Positions 38,758 to 47,694 of a stretch of 64,000 nucleotides of DNA are shown here, one piece after another; the first letter of the stretch is position 1; each line of letters starts with the position of its first letter. Both the position numbers and the translations under genes were made by a program. The notes below the pieces were generated by a model. The model saw only the letters and a program-made list of their open reading frames with translations. It made no database searches and was not told the DNA's origin. Source of the DNA: Ancylobacter sp. TS-1 (GTDB lineage Bacteria; Pseudomonadota; Alphaproteobacteria; Rhizobiales; Xanthobacteraceae). Location: assembly GCF_009223885.1 (NCBI RefSeq), contig NZ_CP045144.1, positions 2,716,001-2,780,000 of the forward strand, given 5' to 3'.

Positions 38758-39471
38758 ATGCGCCCTTCCCGCCGCCAGCCCGACGAGATGCGTGCCGTCA
38801 GTTTCGAGCGCGGCGTGCTGCGCCATGCGGAAGGCTCGTGCCTGGTCAAGTTCGGCGAGACCCATGTGCTGGTCGCCGCGACGCTGGAAGAGCGTCTGCC
38901 GCCCTGGCTCAAGGGGCAGGGGCGCGGCTGGGTCACGGCCGAGTACGGCATGCTGCCGCGCGCCACCCATGAGCGCACCCGCCGCGAGGTCACCTCCGGC
39001 AAGCCGTCCGGCCGCACGCAGGAAATCCAGCGCCTGATCGGGCGCTCGCTGCGCGCGGTGGTCGACCTCGAAAAGCTCGGCGAGCGCCAGATCACCGTCG
39101 ATTGCGACGTGATCCAGGCCGATGGCGGCACCCGCACCGCCTCCGTCACCGGCGCCTGGATCGCGCTGCACGACTGCCTGAGCTGGATGAAGTCGCGTGG
39201 CATGATCCCCACCGTGCCGCTGCGCGACCATCTGGCCGCCGTCTCCTGCGGCATCATCGACGGCGAGCCGCGCCTCGACCTCGACTATGCCGAGGACTCG
39301 GAGGCGCATACGGATGTGAACTTCGTGATGACCGGCTCCGGCGGCTTCGTCGAGGTGCAGGGCACCGCCGAGAAGACGCCTTTCTCCGAGGACGAGTTCA
39401 ACGCCATGCTCGGCCTAGCCCGCAAGGGCATCGGCAAGCTGGTCGACCTGCAGAAGCTCGCCGTGTCATGA
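38758..39471 (+). CDS. rph: ribonuclease PH
   Basis: RNase PH trims the 3' ends of tRNA precursors by phosphorolysis. The 237-residue product has the family start [12 protein letters not shown], the phosphate-binding [37 protein letters not shown] stretch in the middle, and [19 protein letters not shown] near the end. It diverges from hrcA, as in most alphaproteobacteria. rdgB starts inside the rph stop (ATGA), and hemW follows, giving an rph-rdgB-hemW operon. Confidence 0.97.
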   Translation: MRPSRRQPDEMRAVSFERGVLRHAEGSCLVKFGETHVLVAATLEERLPPWLKGQGRGWVTAEYGMLPRATHERTRREVTSGKPSGRTQEIQRLIGRSLRAVVDLEKLGERQITVDCDVIQADGGTRTASVTGAWIALHDCLSWMKSRGMIPTVPLRDHLAAVSCGIIDGEPRLDLDYAEDSEAHTDVNFVMTGSGGFVEVQGTAEKTPFSEDEFNAMLGLARKGIGKLVDLQKLAVS

Positions 39472-40133
39472 GTGCGCCCGCGCCCCGCCGGCTGGAAGGC
39501 CGCATCGTCATCGCCACGCACAATCCCGGCAAGCTGGAGGAGATGCGCGGCCTGCTGGCGCCCTATGGCGTGGACGCGGTTTCGGCCGGCGATCTCGGCC
39601 TGCCCGAGCCCGACGAGACCGGCCTGACCTTCGGCGAGAACGCCCGCATCAAGGCGCTGTCGGCGGCGACGGCATCCGGCCTTCCCGCTTTCGCCGACGA
39701 TTCCGGCCTGTGCGTCGAGGCGCTCGGCGGCGCGCCGGGGCTTTACACCGCCCGCTGGGCGGGGCCGGAAAAGGACTTCATGGCGGCGATGACCCGCGTC
39801 GAGGAAGAGCTGCGCGAGGCCGGCGCCGAGCTGCCGGATTTGCGCCGCGCCTTCTTCATTTCCGCGCTCTGCCTCGCCTGGCCGGACGGCCATGTCGAGG
39901 ATTTCGAGGGCGTGGTGAACGGCACGCTGGTGTGGCCGCCGCGCGGGCCGGCCGGCTTCGGCTACGACCCGATGTTCCAGCCGGACGGTCAGCCGGAGGA
40001 CAATCCGCGCACCTTCGGCGAGATGACCGGCGCCGAGAAGCACGGCCTGCCGCCGCTCGGCGACGGCCTCTCGCACCGCGCCCGCGCCTTCATGGCGCTG
40101 GCGCAGGCCTGCCTCGGGGCGACGTTTGACTGA
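39468..40133 (+). CDS. rdgB: XTP/dITP diphosphatase (RdgB/HAM1)
   Basis: RdgB removes ITP, dITP and XTP from the nucleotide pool. The 221-residue protein has the substrate motif [12 protein letters not shown] at about 14-25. Catalytic and metal residues are in [10 protein letters not shown] and [16 protein letters not shown], and the C-terminal [11 protein letters not shown] and LSHRARA. The start is in the ATGA overlap with rph. hemW begins with a TTG codon 8 bases before its stop. Confidence 0.97.
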   Translation: MSAPAPRRLEGRIVIATHNPGKLEEMRGLLAPYGVDAVSAGDLGLPEPDETGLTFGENARIKALSAATASGLPAFADDSGLCVEALGGAPGLYTARWAGPEKDFMAAMTRVEEELREAGAELPDLRRAFFISALCLAWPDGHVEDFEGVVNGTLVWPPRGPAGFGYDPMFQPDGQPEDNPRTFGEMTGAEKHGLPPLGDGLSHRARAFMALAQACLGATFD

Positions 40134-41328
40134 CGGCGCCCATAGCCCGGCCGGGCGGACCGCCCTCGCGGCTCCCCCGCCGGCCGATCCCGGTTTCGGC
40201 GTCTATGTCCACTGGCCGTTCTGCAAGGCCAAGTGCCCCTATTGCGACTTCAACTCGCATGTCCGCCATTCCCCGCCCGATCAGGCGCGTTTCCTTGCTG
40301 CCTTCCGGGCCGAGATCGCCCATACGCGCGAGCGCATCGGCCAGCGGCGGACCCATAGCGTGTTCTTCGGCGGCGGCACGCCCTCGCTGATGGAGCCCGG
40401 CACAGTTGGCGCCATTCTGGAGGCCATCGACGCCGCCTGGCCGCTCGACGCGACGGCCGAGGTGACGCTGGAGGCCAACCCGACCAGCGTCGAGGCCGGG
40501 CGTTTTCGCGGCTACCGGATGGCGGGCGTCAACCGCGTCTCGCTGGGTGTTCAGGCGTTGGACGATTCCGCGCTGAAGGCGCTGGGGCGGATGCACACGG
40601 CGGATGAAGCACTCGGCGCGGTGGCGGTCGCCCGCGCCGCCTTCGAGCGCGTCTCCTTCGATCTCATCTATGCCCGCCCCGACCAGAGGCCGGAGGACTG
40701 GGCCGCCGAGCTGCGCCGCGCCATCGCCGAGGGCTGCGAGCACCTCTCGCTCTACCAGCTCACCATCGAGGAGGGCACGCCCTTCGCCGCCCTGCACCGC
40801 GCCGGCCGGCTGATCGTGCCGGATAGCGAGGTCGCCCGCGCGCTGTGGGACGTGACGCAGGAGACCACGCACGCGGCCGGCCTGCCGGCCTACGAGATTT
40901 CCAACCACGCCCGGCCCGGCGCGGAGAGCCGCCACAACCTGCTCTACTGGCGCTACGGCGAATATGCCGGCATTGGCCCCGGCGCCCATGGCCGGCTCGA
41001 CACACCGGAGGGGCGCCTGGCCACCTCCACCGAGCGCGGCCCGGAGGAATGGGTGGCGCGCGTCGAGGCGGACGGGCACGGGGTCATCGTCGACGAGCCG
41101 CTCTCGCGCGCCGAGCAGGCGGATGAGTATCTGCTGATGGGGCTGCGCCTCATCGAAGGCATCGACCGCGCGCGATTCACCCGTCTCGCCGGGCGCGACT
41201 TCGACGCCGCGCGCCTCGCCTCGCTGCTGGACGAGGGAATGGTGGAGACGCTGCCGGGCGACCGGCTGCGGGCGACCTCCGCCGGCCTGCCCGTACTCGA
41301 CGCCATCGTTGCCGATCTGGCGGCGTAG
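40126..41328 (+). CDS. hemW: radical SAM heme chaperone HemW
   Basis: HemW is a HemN relative that binds heme and a 4Fe-4S cluster and passes heme to respiratory enzymes. The 400-residue protein has the radical SAM cysteines C33, C37 and C40 (CKAKCPYC) and the [10 protein letters not shown] motif. The cluster context CPYCDFNSH is of HemW type rather than true coproporphyrinogen dehydrogenase (HemN). The TTG start overlaps the rdgB stop; the first conserved residues ([10 protein letters not shown]) lie about 23 residues in. The linkage rph-rdgB-hemW is conserved in the group. Confidence 0.93.
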   Translation: MTDGAHSPAGRTALAAPPPADPGFGVYVHWPFCKAKCPYCDFNSHVRHSPPDQARFLAAFRAEIAHTRERIGQRRTHSVFFGGGTPSLMEPGTVGAILEAIDAAWPLDATAEVTLEANPTSVEAGRFRGYRMAGVNRVSLGVQALDDSALKALGRMHTADEALGAVAVARAAFERVSFDLIYARPDQRPEDWAAELRRAIAEGCEHLSLYQLTIEEGTPFAALHRAGRLIVPDSEVARALWDVTQETTHAAGLPAYEISNHARPGAESRHNLLYWRYGEYAGIGPGAHGRLDTPEGRLATSTERGPEEWVARVEADGHGVIVDEPLSRAEQADEYLLMGLRLIEGIDRARFTRLAGRDFDAARLASLLDEGMVETLPGDRLRATSAGLPVLDAIVADLAA

Positions 41329-41365
41329 GCGCTCCAACGGTTCGGAGCCGCCTATCTTCCGTCCC

Positions 41366-42574
41366 TCACCCCTGCGCGAAGCTGCGGGGGGCGGGGCTGA
41401 TGATGCTGGCCGCGCCACCGGAGATCTGCATCACGGCGAGGCCGCGCTGGTTGGTGCCGTCGGCACGGAAGCGGAAAATGCCGTCGACGCCGGAAAAGCC
41501 CGAGGGGTTCTGGATCGCCGCGTCGGTGATGCCGTTCTCGCCATAGGAGTTCACCAGCGCCGCCATCAGCGACACCGCGTCGTGCGAGAGCGTGGCCGTG
41601 CGCACCGGCTCGCGGCCGAAGCGGGCGCGGTAGCGGGCGGCGAAGGCGCGGAAGCCGGCCGGGTCGGGCGCGGCGAAGATGCCGCCATTCACCGCCGGAT
41701 TGGCGAACAGCGCCGGCGAATCCCACAGGCCGGTGCCGATGAGCTGCTTGCCGTTGAGGTTCACTCCAGCGGCGGTGAACGCCTGCAGCACCTGCGGCAC
41801 GGCGTCGGCCGCGTCCGGCAGGAACACGGCGTCCGCCTGCACCAGCGAGCCGGCGAGACGGCGCGCGGCCTCGGCATACTGGCCGGCCGCGTAGCGTTCC
41901 AGCCCGACGACGCGCCCGCCGGCGGCCGGCACCGTCTCGCGGAAGGAGGCTTCCACCACCGAGCCATAGGCATTGTCCGGCACCAGCCCGACAAAGGAGC
42001 GGCGCCCGGTCGAGATCGCGTAGCGCACGGCGCGCTCGACATCGGTCTGCGGCAGGAAGCTGAGCAGGTAGACGCCCTGCGTCGCGACATTGGTGTCGGT
42101 GGAAAAGCCGACCAGCGGCACGCTGCGCTGGCGGGCGACCTGCCCGGCGGCGGCGACCGAATGGGCGAAGAGCGGGCCGATGATGGCGCGCGCGCCCTCG
42201 TCCAGCGCCTGGCTCGCCGCCGCCTGCGCGCCCGGCCCGGTGCCGCCGTCATCCTTCACGATCAGGCGGATGCGGGCGCCGGAGAACTCGGTGAGCGCCA
42301 TCTCGGCGGAGTTGCGCAGCGCCAGCGCCACGGCGGCGGCGTTGCCGCTGGCGCCGAGCGGCAGGATCAGCGCGACGGGCGTGCCCGTGCCGGCGACAGG
42401 GGCGCCCTCCGGCGGCATCTGCGGTGCCGGCAGGCCCGCCTGCGGCTGCCCCAGATCCGGCCCGCCCGAGCAGGCCGCCAGCGTCGCCGAGCCGGCCAGC
42501 GCGAGAAAGCCGCGCCGCGTGGCGCGGAACGGCCGGCGCGTGTCGGTCGGCGAAGGATTGTCCTTGTCGCTCAT
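41366..42574 (-). CDS. penicillin-binding protein activator lipoprotein
   Basis: This 402-residue lipoprotein has an N-terminal basic region with twin arginine (ATRRGFLALAGSATLAAC) and a lipobox with C35 as lipidation site. The rest is a periplasmic-binding-protein-like (Leu/Ile/Val-receptor) fold. This is the alphaproteobacterial counterpart of LpoA/YraM, which activates the peptidoglycan synthase PBP1a. Its divergent neighbours rsmI and yraN are the standard genomic partners of YraM, supporting the assignment. A twin-arginine start may mean Tat export. The partner synthase is not in the window. Confidence 0.85.
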   Translation of the reverse strand: MSDKDNPSPTDTRRPFRATRRGFLALAGSATLAACSGGPDLGQPQAGLPAPQMPPEGAPVAGTGTPVALILPLGASGNAAAVALALRNSAEMALTEFSGARIRLIVKDDGGTGPGAQAAASQALDEGARAIIGPLFAHSVAAAGQVARQRSVPLVGFSTDTNVATQGVYLLSFLPQTDVERAVRYAISTGRRSFVGLVPDNAYGSVVEASFRETVPAAGGRVVGLERYAAGQYAEAARRLAGSLVQADAVFLPDAADAVPQVLQAFTAAGVNLNGKQLIGTGLWDSPALFANPAVNGGIFAAPDPAGFRAFAARYRARFGREPVRTATLSHDAVSLMAALVNSYGENGITDAAIQNPSGFSGVDGIFRFRADGTNQRGLAVMQISGGAASIISPAPRSFAQG

Positions 42575-42791
42575 CGCGCTCTGGCTTCGGCCCGAAGGCT
42601 GCGCCGGCCACCCCGGCCGCCGTCGTTCCCTTTTTAGGACGGGCGGCCTCGCGCTGTCACCTCACGCTGCCGGCGGAAGCGGCGAAAGCCTCACATATCC
42701 ACGCGTTAGCCCGCAGGGGAGAGGCGCCGCGCCACGGATCCCCCTTCATGCGGCGCATGACGGCGCCGCCCGCGGGCTCTACACTGGACGC

Positions 42792-43709
42792 ATGAACGCT
42801 CCTGCCAAGTCTTCCCCCGATCCCGCCCGTCCGCGCAGCTTCCGCATCGGCGCCCATGCGCTGCCCGCCGCCCGGCCGGAGGGGGGGCTCTACATCGTCG
42901 CCACGCCCATCGGCCATCTCGGCGACGTCACCCTCCGCGCGCTGGAAACCCTTGCCGCAGCGGACGTGATCGCCTGCGAGGACACCCGCATCACGCGGCG
43001 CCTGCTGGATCGTTACGGAATCGAAACGCCGCTCGTCGTCTATCACGACCACAATGCCGAGCACACAAGGCCGCGCCTCCTCGCCCGGCTGGCCGAGGGC
43101 GCGGTGGTGGCGCAGGTATCGGATGCCGGCACGCCGCTGGTCTCCGATCCCGGCTTCAAGCTGGTGGAAGCGGCGATATCCGCCGGCCATCGCGTGGTGC
43201 CGCTGCCCGGTGCCTCGGCGAGCCTCGCGGCGCTGGTGGCGGCGGGCCTGCCGACCGACCGCTTCTTTTTCGAGGGTTTTCTTCCGCCCAAGAGCGGCGC
43301 GCGGCGCACCCGCATCGCCGAACTCAAGACGCTGCCCTCGACGCTGGTCGTTTATGAAAGCGGGCCGCGCCTGCCGGAGAGCCTCGCCGACCTTGCCAGC
43401 GGCCTCGGCCCGCGTCCGGCGGCGGTATGCCGCGAACTGACTAAGACCTTCGAGGAGGTGCGCCGGGCCCCGCTCGACGTGCTGGCGGCCCATTACGCGG
43501 AAAACGGTCCGCCGAGGGGCGAGATCGTGCTGGTGATCGGCCCGCCTGTCCCTGAGGAGGCGAGCGCGGCCGATCTCGACGCGGCGCTGCGCACGGCGCT
43601 CGCCAGCCTGTCGGTCAAGGACGCGGCGGCGGCGGTGGCCACCGCGACCGGCCTGCCGCGTCGCGCCGTCTATGCGCGGGCGCTCGCGCTGCAGGCGGGC
43701 GATGGATAG
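42792..43709 (+). CDS. rsmI: 16S rRNA (cytidine(1402)-2'-O)-methyltransferase RsmI
   Basis: RsmI methylates the 2'-hydroxyl of C1402 in the ribosomal P-site. The 305-residue protein has the tetrapyrrole-methylase-like fold with GLYIVATPIGHLGDVTLRALETL near 30-52, the motif CEDTRITRRLL, and VSDAGTPLVSDPG with the SAM-binding glycines. The start ATG at 42792 is followed by a 25-residue less-conserved N-terminus. yraN begins 8 nt before its stop. It diverges from the PBP activator lipoprotein gene. Confidence 0.97.
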   Translation: MNAPAKSSPDPARPRSFRIGAHALPAARPEGGLYIVATPIGHLGDVTLRALETLAAADVIACEDTRITRRLLDRYGIETPLVVYHDHNAEHTRPRLLARLAEGAVVAQVSDAGTPLVSDPGFKLVEAAISAGHRVVPLPGASASLAALVAAGLPTDRFFFEGFLPPKSGARRTRIAELKTLPSTLVVYESGPRLPESLADLASGLGPRPAAVCRELTKTFEEVRRAPLDVLAAHYAENGPPRGEIVLVIGPPVPEEASAADLDAALRTALASLSVKDAAAAVATATGLPRRAVYARALALQAGDG

Positions 43710-44088
43710 GGCGCCGCCGGCCGAGGGGCAGCGCGCCCGGCGGGCCGCCTTCGCGCGCGGCCTCGACGCCGAGAACGCCGCCGCCGCTCTGTTCGAGGCG
43801 CAGGGTTTCGTCATCCTGGCCCGGCGCGTGCGCACCCCGCGCGGCGAGATCGACCTCGTGGCCCGGCGCGGCGAATTGCTGGTCTTCATCGAGGTGAAGG
43901 CGCGCACCTCATTTCGTTCCGCAGCCGAATCGATCCTTCCGCGCCAGCGAAAGCGCATTGCCGGGGCGGCGGAAATTTTCCTCGCCGACCATCCCGAATG
44001 CGCCAGCCTCGACATGCGGCTCGACGTGGTGCTGGTGGCGCCGGACGGGCCGCCCGTGCACCTGCCGGGCGCGTTCGAGGCCGAGTGA
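43702..44088 (+). CDS. YraN family (UPF0102) endonuclease-like protein
   Basis: The 128-residue protein has the YraN/UPF0102 core: GLDAENAAAALFEAQGFVILARRVRTP, GEIDLVARRGELLVFIEVKAR and a helical C-terminus. This resembles a Holliday-junction resolvase-like nuclease fold, with the acidic/lysine motif E-I-D and E-V-K. The function is not established. ATG at 43702 is preferred because it overlaps the rsmI stop by 8 nt and precedes the conserved part by only about 20 residues. gshB follows after 126 bp. Confidence 0.9.
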   Translation: MDRAPPAEGQRARRAAFARGLDAENAAAALFEAQGFVILARRVRTPRGEIDLVARRGELLVFIEVKARTSFRSAAESILPRQRKRIAGAAEIFLADHPECASLDMRLDVVLVAPDGPPVHLPGAFEAE

Positions 44089-44214
44089 GCCGTGCCTCGG
44101 CGGTAGCGGCGGACGCAGCGTGACATGGCGCGCATCGGCGCGAGGGATTAAAGAGAAGACCGAACGCCGCCACGCGGCACCCCAAACGGCACCCTCTTGC
44201 CTGAGACGGAATCC

Positions 44215-45159
44215 ATGAGCCTCAACATCGCCGTCCAGATGGACCCGATCGACCGCATCAACATTGCGGGCGATTCCGGCTTCGCCCTGCTGCTCGAAGC
44301 GCAGGCGCGCGGTCACGCGATCTCCTACTACACCACCGACCGCCTCGCCATGCGCGACGGCGAGGTGTTCGCCACCGTCCAGCCGCTGGAAGTGCGCGAC
44401 GTGAAGGGCGATCACTACACGCTGGGAGAGCCCCGCCGCGTGCGGCTCGACAGCTTCGACGTGATCCTGATGCGGCAGGATCCGCCCTTCGACCTCAACT
44501 ACATCACCGCCACGCACCTGCTGGAGCGCATCCACCCGAAGACGCTGGTGGTGAACGACCCCGCCCATGTGCGCAACGCGCCGGAAAAGATCTTCGTCAC
44601 CCACTTCCCCGACCTGATGCCGCCGACTGTGATCACCCGCGACCTCGAGGAGATCAAGGCTTTCCGCGAGGAGTTCGGCGACATCGTGGTGAAGCCGCTC
44701 TACGGCCATGGCGGCGCCTCGGTGTTCCGCCTCACCCGCGACGATCTGAATTTCGGCTCGCTCTACGACCTGTTCGCCACCACGCTGCGCGAGCCCTGGG
44801 TGGTGCAGCGCTTCATCCCCGAGGTGAGGCACGGCGACAAGCGCATCATCCTGGTCGACGGCCAGTTCGCCGGCGCGGTCAACCGCGTGCCGAGCGAGGG
44901 CGACCTGCGCTCCAACATGGTGCGTGGCGGGGCGGCCAAGGAGACCGACCTGACGCCGCGCGAGCGCGAAATCTGCGAGCGGCTCGGCCCGGCGCTGCGC
45001 GAACGCGGCCTGCTGCTGACCGGCATCGACGTGATCGACGGCAACCTCACCGAGATCAACGTGACGGCGCCGACCGGCATCCGGGCGATCCGCCGGCTCG
45101 GCGGCCCGGACATCGCGGCGACGGTGTGGGACGTGATCGAGGCCAAGCGGCGGGGCTGA
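44215..45159 (+). CDS. gshB: glutathione synthetase
   Basis: GshB adds glycine to gamma-glutamylcysteine with ATP, the second step in glutathione synthesis. The 314-residue ATP-grasp enzyme has [22 protein letters not shown] at the N-terminus, [16 protein letters not shown] at the nucleotide site, and [21 protein letters not shown] with the metal-binding asparagine. The ATG at 44215 is preferred over an in-frame one at 44197. Glutathione is the dominant thiol in this bacterial group. A GC-rich repeat follows. Confidence 0.97.
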   Translation: MSLNIAVQMDPIDRINIAGDSGFALLLEAQARGHAISYYTTDRLAMRDGEVFATVQPLEVRDVKGDHYTLGEPRRVRLDSFDVILMRQDPPFDLNYITATHLLERIHPKTLVVNDPAHVRNAPEKIFVTHFPDLMPPTVITRDLEEIKAFREEFGDIVVKPLYGHGGASVFRLTRDDLNFGSLYDLFATTLREPWVVQRFIPEVRHGDKRIILVDGQFAGAVNRVPSEGDLRSNMVRGGAAKETDLTPREREICERLGPALRERGLLLTGIDVIDGNLTEINVTAPTGIRAIRRLGGPDIAATVWDVIEAKRRG

Positions 45160-45330
45160 ACAGGCGGCGCGGAGAGCCCCACCCGCGTCATCGCGGACGG
45201 CCGGAGGCCGATCCGGGATCGCGCAAACATCTCGTCGCCACGAAAAAGCGATCCCGGATCATCGCCCGAGGCGATGTCCGGGATGACGAGATCGGATCGG
45301 GAACCGCACGACAGGTATGTGCGGCCCGGC
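45160..45330. repeat. multi-stem intergenic repeat between gshB and DUF1150
   Basis: A perfect 13-bp inverted repeat GATCCGGGATCGC (45210-45222) and GCGATCCCGGATC (45248-45260) is followed by a small stem ATCGCC-CGA-GGCGAT (45261-45275). Flanking CGTCATC and GGATGACG sequences pair over the whole element. It resembles the other dispersed repeats in having GATCCCGGAT-type arms. Lying between convergent genes, it probably ends both transcripts or protects their 3' ends. Confidence 0.7.
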
Positions 45331-45615
45331 TCAGTGCACGCTGAGCGTGACGAGTTCGTTCTGCTGCGCGCTGGCGATGGCCGCCTCGCGGCTGTCGGTC
45401 AGCATCATCGGCGTGCCGTCGGCGGCATGCAGGGTGAACAGCTTCAGCCCCGGAGCGAGGCGCGCCTGCGGAAACAGCTCGGCCGCCTCCTCGGAGCGGA
45501 TCGCCCGCACATAGGCGATGTGGCCGCCGCCGAGGCTGGCGAAGGCTTCCGGCGTCAGGCTATCCGCCAGAGCGGAACCGACAGGGCCGGTGTCGATGTG
45601 GAATTCGTTGGTCAT
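45331..45615 (-). CDS. DUF1150 family protein
   Basis: This 94-residue protein carries the DUF1150 signature (SLGGGHIAYVRAIRSEEAAELFPQA, then LFTLHAADGTPMMLTDSREAAI). No function is known. DUF1150 genes are found almost always next to a small heat-shock protein in alphaproteobacteria, as here (47 bp downstream of hsp20, same strand), so expression with the heat-shock gene is likely. The ATG at 45615 is the conserved start; the frame is open a little farther upstream. Confidence 0.88.
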   Translation of the reverse strand: MTNEFHIDTGPVGSALADSLTPEAFASLGGGHIAYVRAIRSEEAAELFPQARLAPGLKLFTLHAADGTPMMLTDSREAAIASAQQNELVTLSVH

Positions 45616-45662
45616 GGTGCTCGACTCCTCGTTGCAGCCGTCGAGACCGGCTTCGGGTTCCC

Positions 45663-46085
45663 TCATTCCTCGGTCGCTATGGCGATACGCCGAACGATGC
45701 GTTCCGGTTCCGGCCGGACCAGATCGACCGACAGAAGGCCGTTCTTCAGATCCGCGCCCAGAACCCGCATGCCGTCGGCCAGCACGAAGGTGCGCTGGAA
45801 CTGGCGTGCGGCGATGCCACGGTGAAGATAGACCCGCTCGGGCTCCTCGGCCTGGCGGCCCCGGATGACGAGCTCCTTCTCCTCCACCGTCACCTCCAGC
45901 TGCTCGCGGGTGAAACCCGCAACCGCCAGGGTGATGCGCAGGCGCTCCGGCTGGCCCGCCGGCGTCACCCGCTCCACATTGTAGGGCGGATAGCCGTCCG
46001 AGCCTTTCATGACGCGGTCGAGCGCCCGCTCGACCTCGTCAAAGCCGAGCAGGAAGGGGCTCGACAGCGAGGGAATACGCGACAT
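45663..46085 (-). CDS. Hsp20 family small heat-shock protein
   Basis: The 140-residue protein is an alpha-crystallin-type holdase that binds unfolding proteins. The N-terminal region starts MSRIPSLSSPFLLGFDEVERALDR, the crystallin domain covers about 35-130, and ELVIRGRQAEE and RTFVLADGMRVLGADLKNGLLSVDL are its core. The C-terminal IxI-type tail is short. A heat-shock (RpoH or ROSE-type) control would be expected, but I recognise no such element in the 186 bp upstream. It is followed by DUF1150. Confidence 0.94.
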   Translation of the reverse strand: MSRIPSLSSPFLLGFDEVERALDRVMKGSDGYPPYNVERVTPAGQPERLRITLAVAGFTREQLEVTVEEKELVIRGRQAEEPERVYLHRGIAARQFQRTFVLADGMRVLGADLKNGLLSVDLVRPEPERIVRRIAIATEE

Positions 46086-46271
46086 GCTCCCAAAGTCCTC
46101 GTCCAGAAGCGACTTTGCGTGATTGGGACCCGGTCAAGGCATCCCGTTGAGGGAGCATATGGGCAAGCGCGCGGGGCAGCGCAAGACGGGCCCCGCGCCG
46201 AAGGCGGGGCCGTTGCTCAGCGGGCCGGGCGGGGTCGATGAAGGCATGCCGGCGCGCGCCGGCGGCCCCGT

Positions 46272-47309
46272 TCAGGCGGCGTGGCGCTCGCCGTTGACGC
46301 CGAAATGGTCGAGATAGCGCGGGCTGATCTTTTCGATCGGCAGCACGATCAGCACGTCGGTGGTGCCGAACTGGTGGTCCACCACGGCGCCGCGGCCGAT
46401 CTGGGCGCCGAGCCGCAGATAGCCCTTGATGAGCGGCGGCAGCTCGACCAGCGCCGCCTTGGCGTCGACCGCGTCGGCCGCCATCAGATCCATCGCGGCG
46501 GCGTGGCGCGGCAGCGCGCTCGCCGACCATTCAGGATCGGTCGGCGCGAAATGGTGGAGAAAGGCGAGCGGGCGGGCGAGGCGGGCCGGATCGGTGCCCT
46601 CGATGCTGGCGCAGCCGAACATCACGTCGATGCCGTGGCGGCGCACATAGGCCCAGATGCCGTGCCAGAGCAGCTCCACCGTGCGCTTGTTGCGGTAGGA
46701 GGCGAGCACGCAGGAACGGCCCAGTTCGAGGAAGCGCCGGTGCGGGTGGCGCGCCAGCAGCGGGGCGATGTCGAACTCGCCCGCCGTGTAGAAGCCCCCA
46801 TGCCGGGCGGCGATCTCCTGCCGCAGCAGGCGGTAGGTGCCGACCACGCGGGGCACCCGGCGCCCGCGCACGGTGGTCACGCAGTCATGGTCGAGCACCA
46901 GCAGGTGGTCGCAGAAGCCGTCAAAGGCGTCGAAGTCGCGGCGGGCGAGGCGCATGGCGGCGGCGGGGGCGGCCGACATCTCCTCGTAGAACACCTCGTA
47001 GCGCAGGCGCTGGGCGCGGCGCACGTCGGCGGCGGTGACGGCGAGCCGCACTTCCAGCGCGCCGATGCGCCCGAGGGTGACCGGACCGGGCTCGCCCCGA
47101 CTCTCGCGATGGCGCAGTCCCGAATAGGAGCGCAGCGCCGGCATGAAGCGGGAGGGGGCGAAGGCGGCTGGCACCAGCCGGAGCGGCGCCGCCGGAGCGG
47201 GGCGCGGGACGAAGGGCATAGAAAGCAGGGGGCGGAAGAAGTCGCGCAGCACGGAAACGCTGGCGGCTGGAGGCGCTTCGACAGTTCCGTCGGCGAGCAT
47301 CTGCGTCAT
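46272..47309 (-). CDS. GNAT-fold N-acyltransferase (OlsB/hemolysin-type)
   Basis: The 345-residue protein has an alanine- and proline-rich N-terminus of about 75 residues, then a GNAT-like acyltransferase domain with the family phrases QRLRYEVFYEEM, FDGFCDHLLVLD, VGTYRLLRQE, FLELGRSCVLASYRNKRTVELLWHGIW and FGCASIEGTDP. OlsB proteins with this pattern acylate ornithine to make lyso-ornithine lipid for the membrane. Without an adjacent olsA this cannot be confirmed, so ornithine-lipid synthesis is a proposal. Its upstream region carries a perfect CRP-type palindrome at 47344-47359. Confidence 0.85.
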   Translation of the reverse strand: MTQMLADGTVEAPPAASVSVLRDFFRPLLSMPFVPRPAPAAPLRLVPAAFAPSRFMPALRSYSGLRHRESRGEPGPVTLGRIGALEVRLAVTAADVRRAQRLRYEVFYEEMSAAPAAAMRLARRDFDAFDGFCDHLLVLDHDCVTTVRGRRVPRVVGTYRLLRQEIAARHGGFYTAGEFDIAPLLARHPHRRFLELGRSCVLASYRNKRTVELLWHGIWAYVRRHGIDVMFGCASIEGTDPARLARPLAFLHHFAPTDPEWSASALPRHAAAMDLMAADAVDAKAALVELPPLIKGYLRLGAQIGRGAVVDHQFGTTDVLIVLPIEKISPRYLDHFGVNGERHAA

Positions 47310-47694
47310 GATCGGCCCCTCACCTCGTCACATTACAGGCTTTTGTGACAAGAATCACATTTCTCGGACGCCCATGTGACAGCGTGAAACCTGGGGCGAC
47401 GCGGCGGCCTCGCGGCGGGCTCGGCCACAGGGCCCGGCGCGGGTCCGGTCGAGCATCGACCAAGCTTGGACCAAGCATCGGCCAAGGGTTGGCCGTGGGT
47501 CGCCGTGGGATCGACCTCGGATAGGCCATGGCGCGGCGGGCGACGTTTCCCGAGCGGCATCCGACCCGCCGCGAGGGCGCCTGCCTCCCAGGCGCCCGTC
47601 TCTCAGCTGCACGCCGCTCAGCTGCCTGCCGCCGGGGGATTCGCGACGCCCGCACGGCACGGGGCGTCAAAGGGGCACGGCCGAACGACCCGGC
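47310..47694. other. 385-bp gap with CRP-type palindrome and short repeats
   Basis: No convincing gene is seen: the reading frames here are low-complexity arginine/alanine translations. The left side holds the promoter region of the acyltransferase gene, including the palindrome at 47344-47359. Around 47455-47505 a CCAAGC/GGCCAAGG sequence is repeated three times, ending in GGCCAAGGGTTGGCC. Around 47600-47630 CTCAGCTGC is duplicated. A 7-bp-arm hairpin (GACGCCC 47645-47651, GGGCGTC 47662-47668) lies just past the end of comM and may end its transcript. Confidence 0.45.
47344..47359. promoter_or_regulatory. CRP/FNR-family palindrome upstream of the acyltransferase gene
   Basis: TGTGACAAGAATCACA is an exact TGTGA-N6-TCACA palindrome, the consensus site of CRP-type regulators. 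It ends 35 bases upstream of the acyltransferase start codon. Another TCACA at 47328 and TGTGAC at about 47375 flank it. The regulator is not in the window. Because it is so close to the start codon, binding may block transcription rather than activate it, unless the transcript is nearly leaderless. Confidence 0.55.

Noticed and set aside
40126..41328. Assignment as oxygen-independent coproporphyrinogen III oxidase (HemN)
   Set aside because: The cluster motif [10 protein letters not shown] and position after rdgB match the HemW heme-chaperone branch, not HemN.
46086..46271. ROSE thermometer or RpoH promoter upstream of hsp20
   Set aside because: A TTGACC-like hexamer is present on the minus strand, but no matching -10 or ROSE-type U(U/C)GCU anti-Shine-Dalgarno pairing could be made out.
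47320..47670. Possible small basic protein in the comM-acyltransferase gap
   Set aside because: The translation is dominated by Arg/Pro/Ala repeats caused by GC-rich direct repeats, no ribosome site is seen, and several overlapping frames look equally good.
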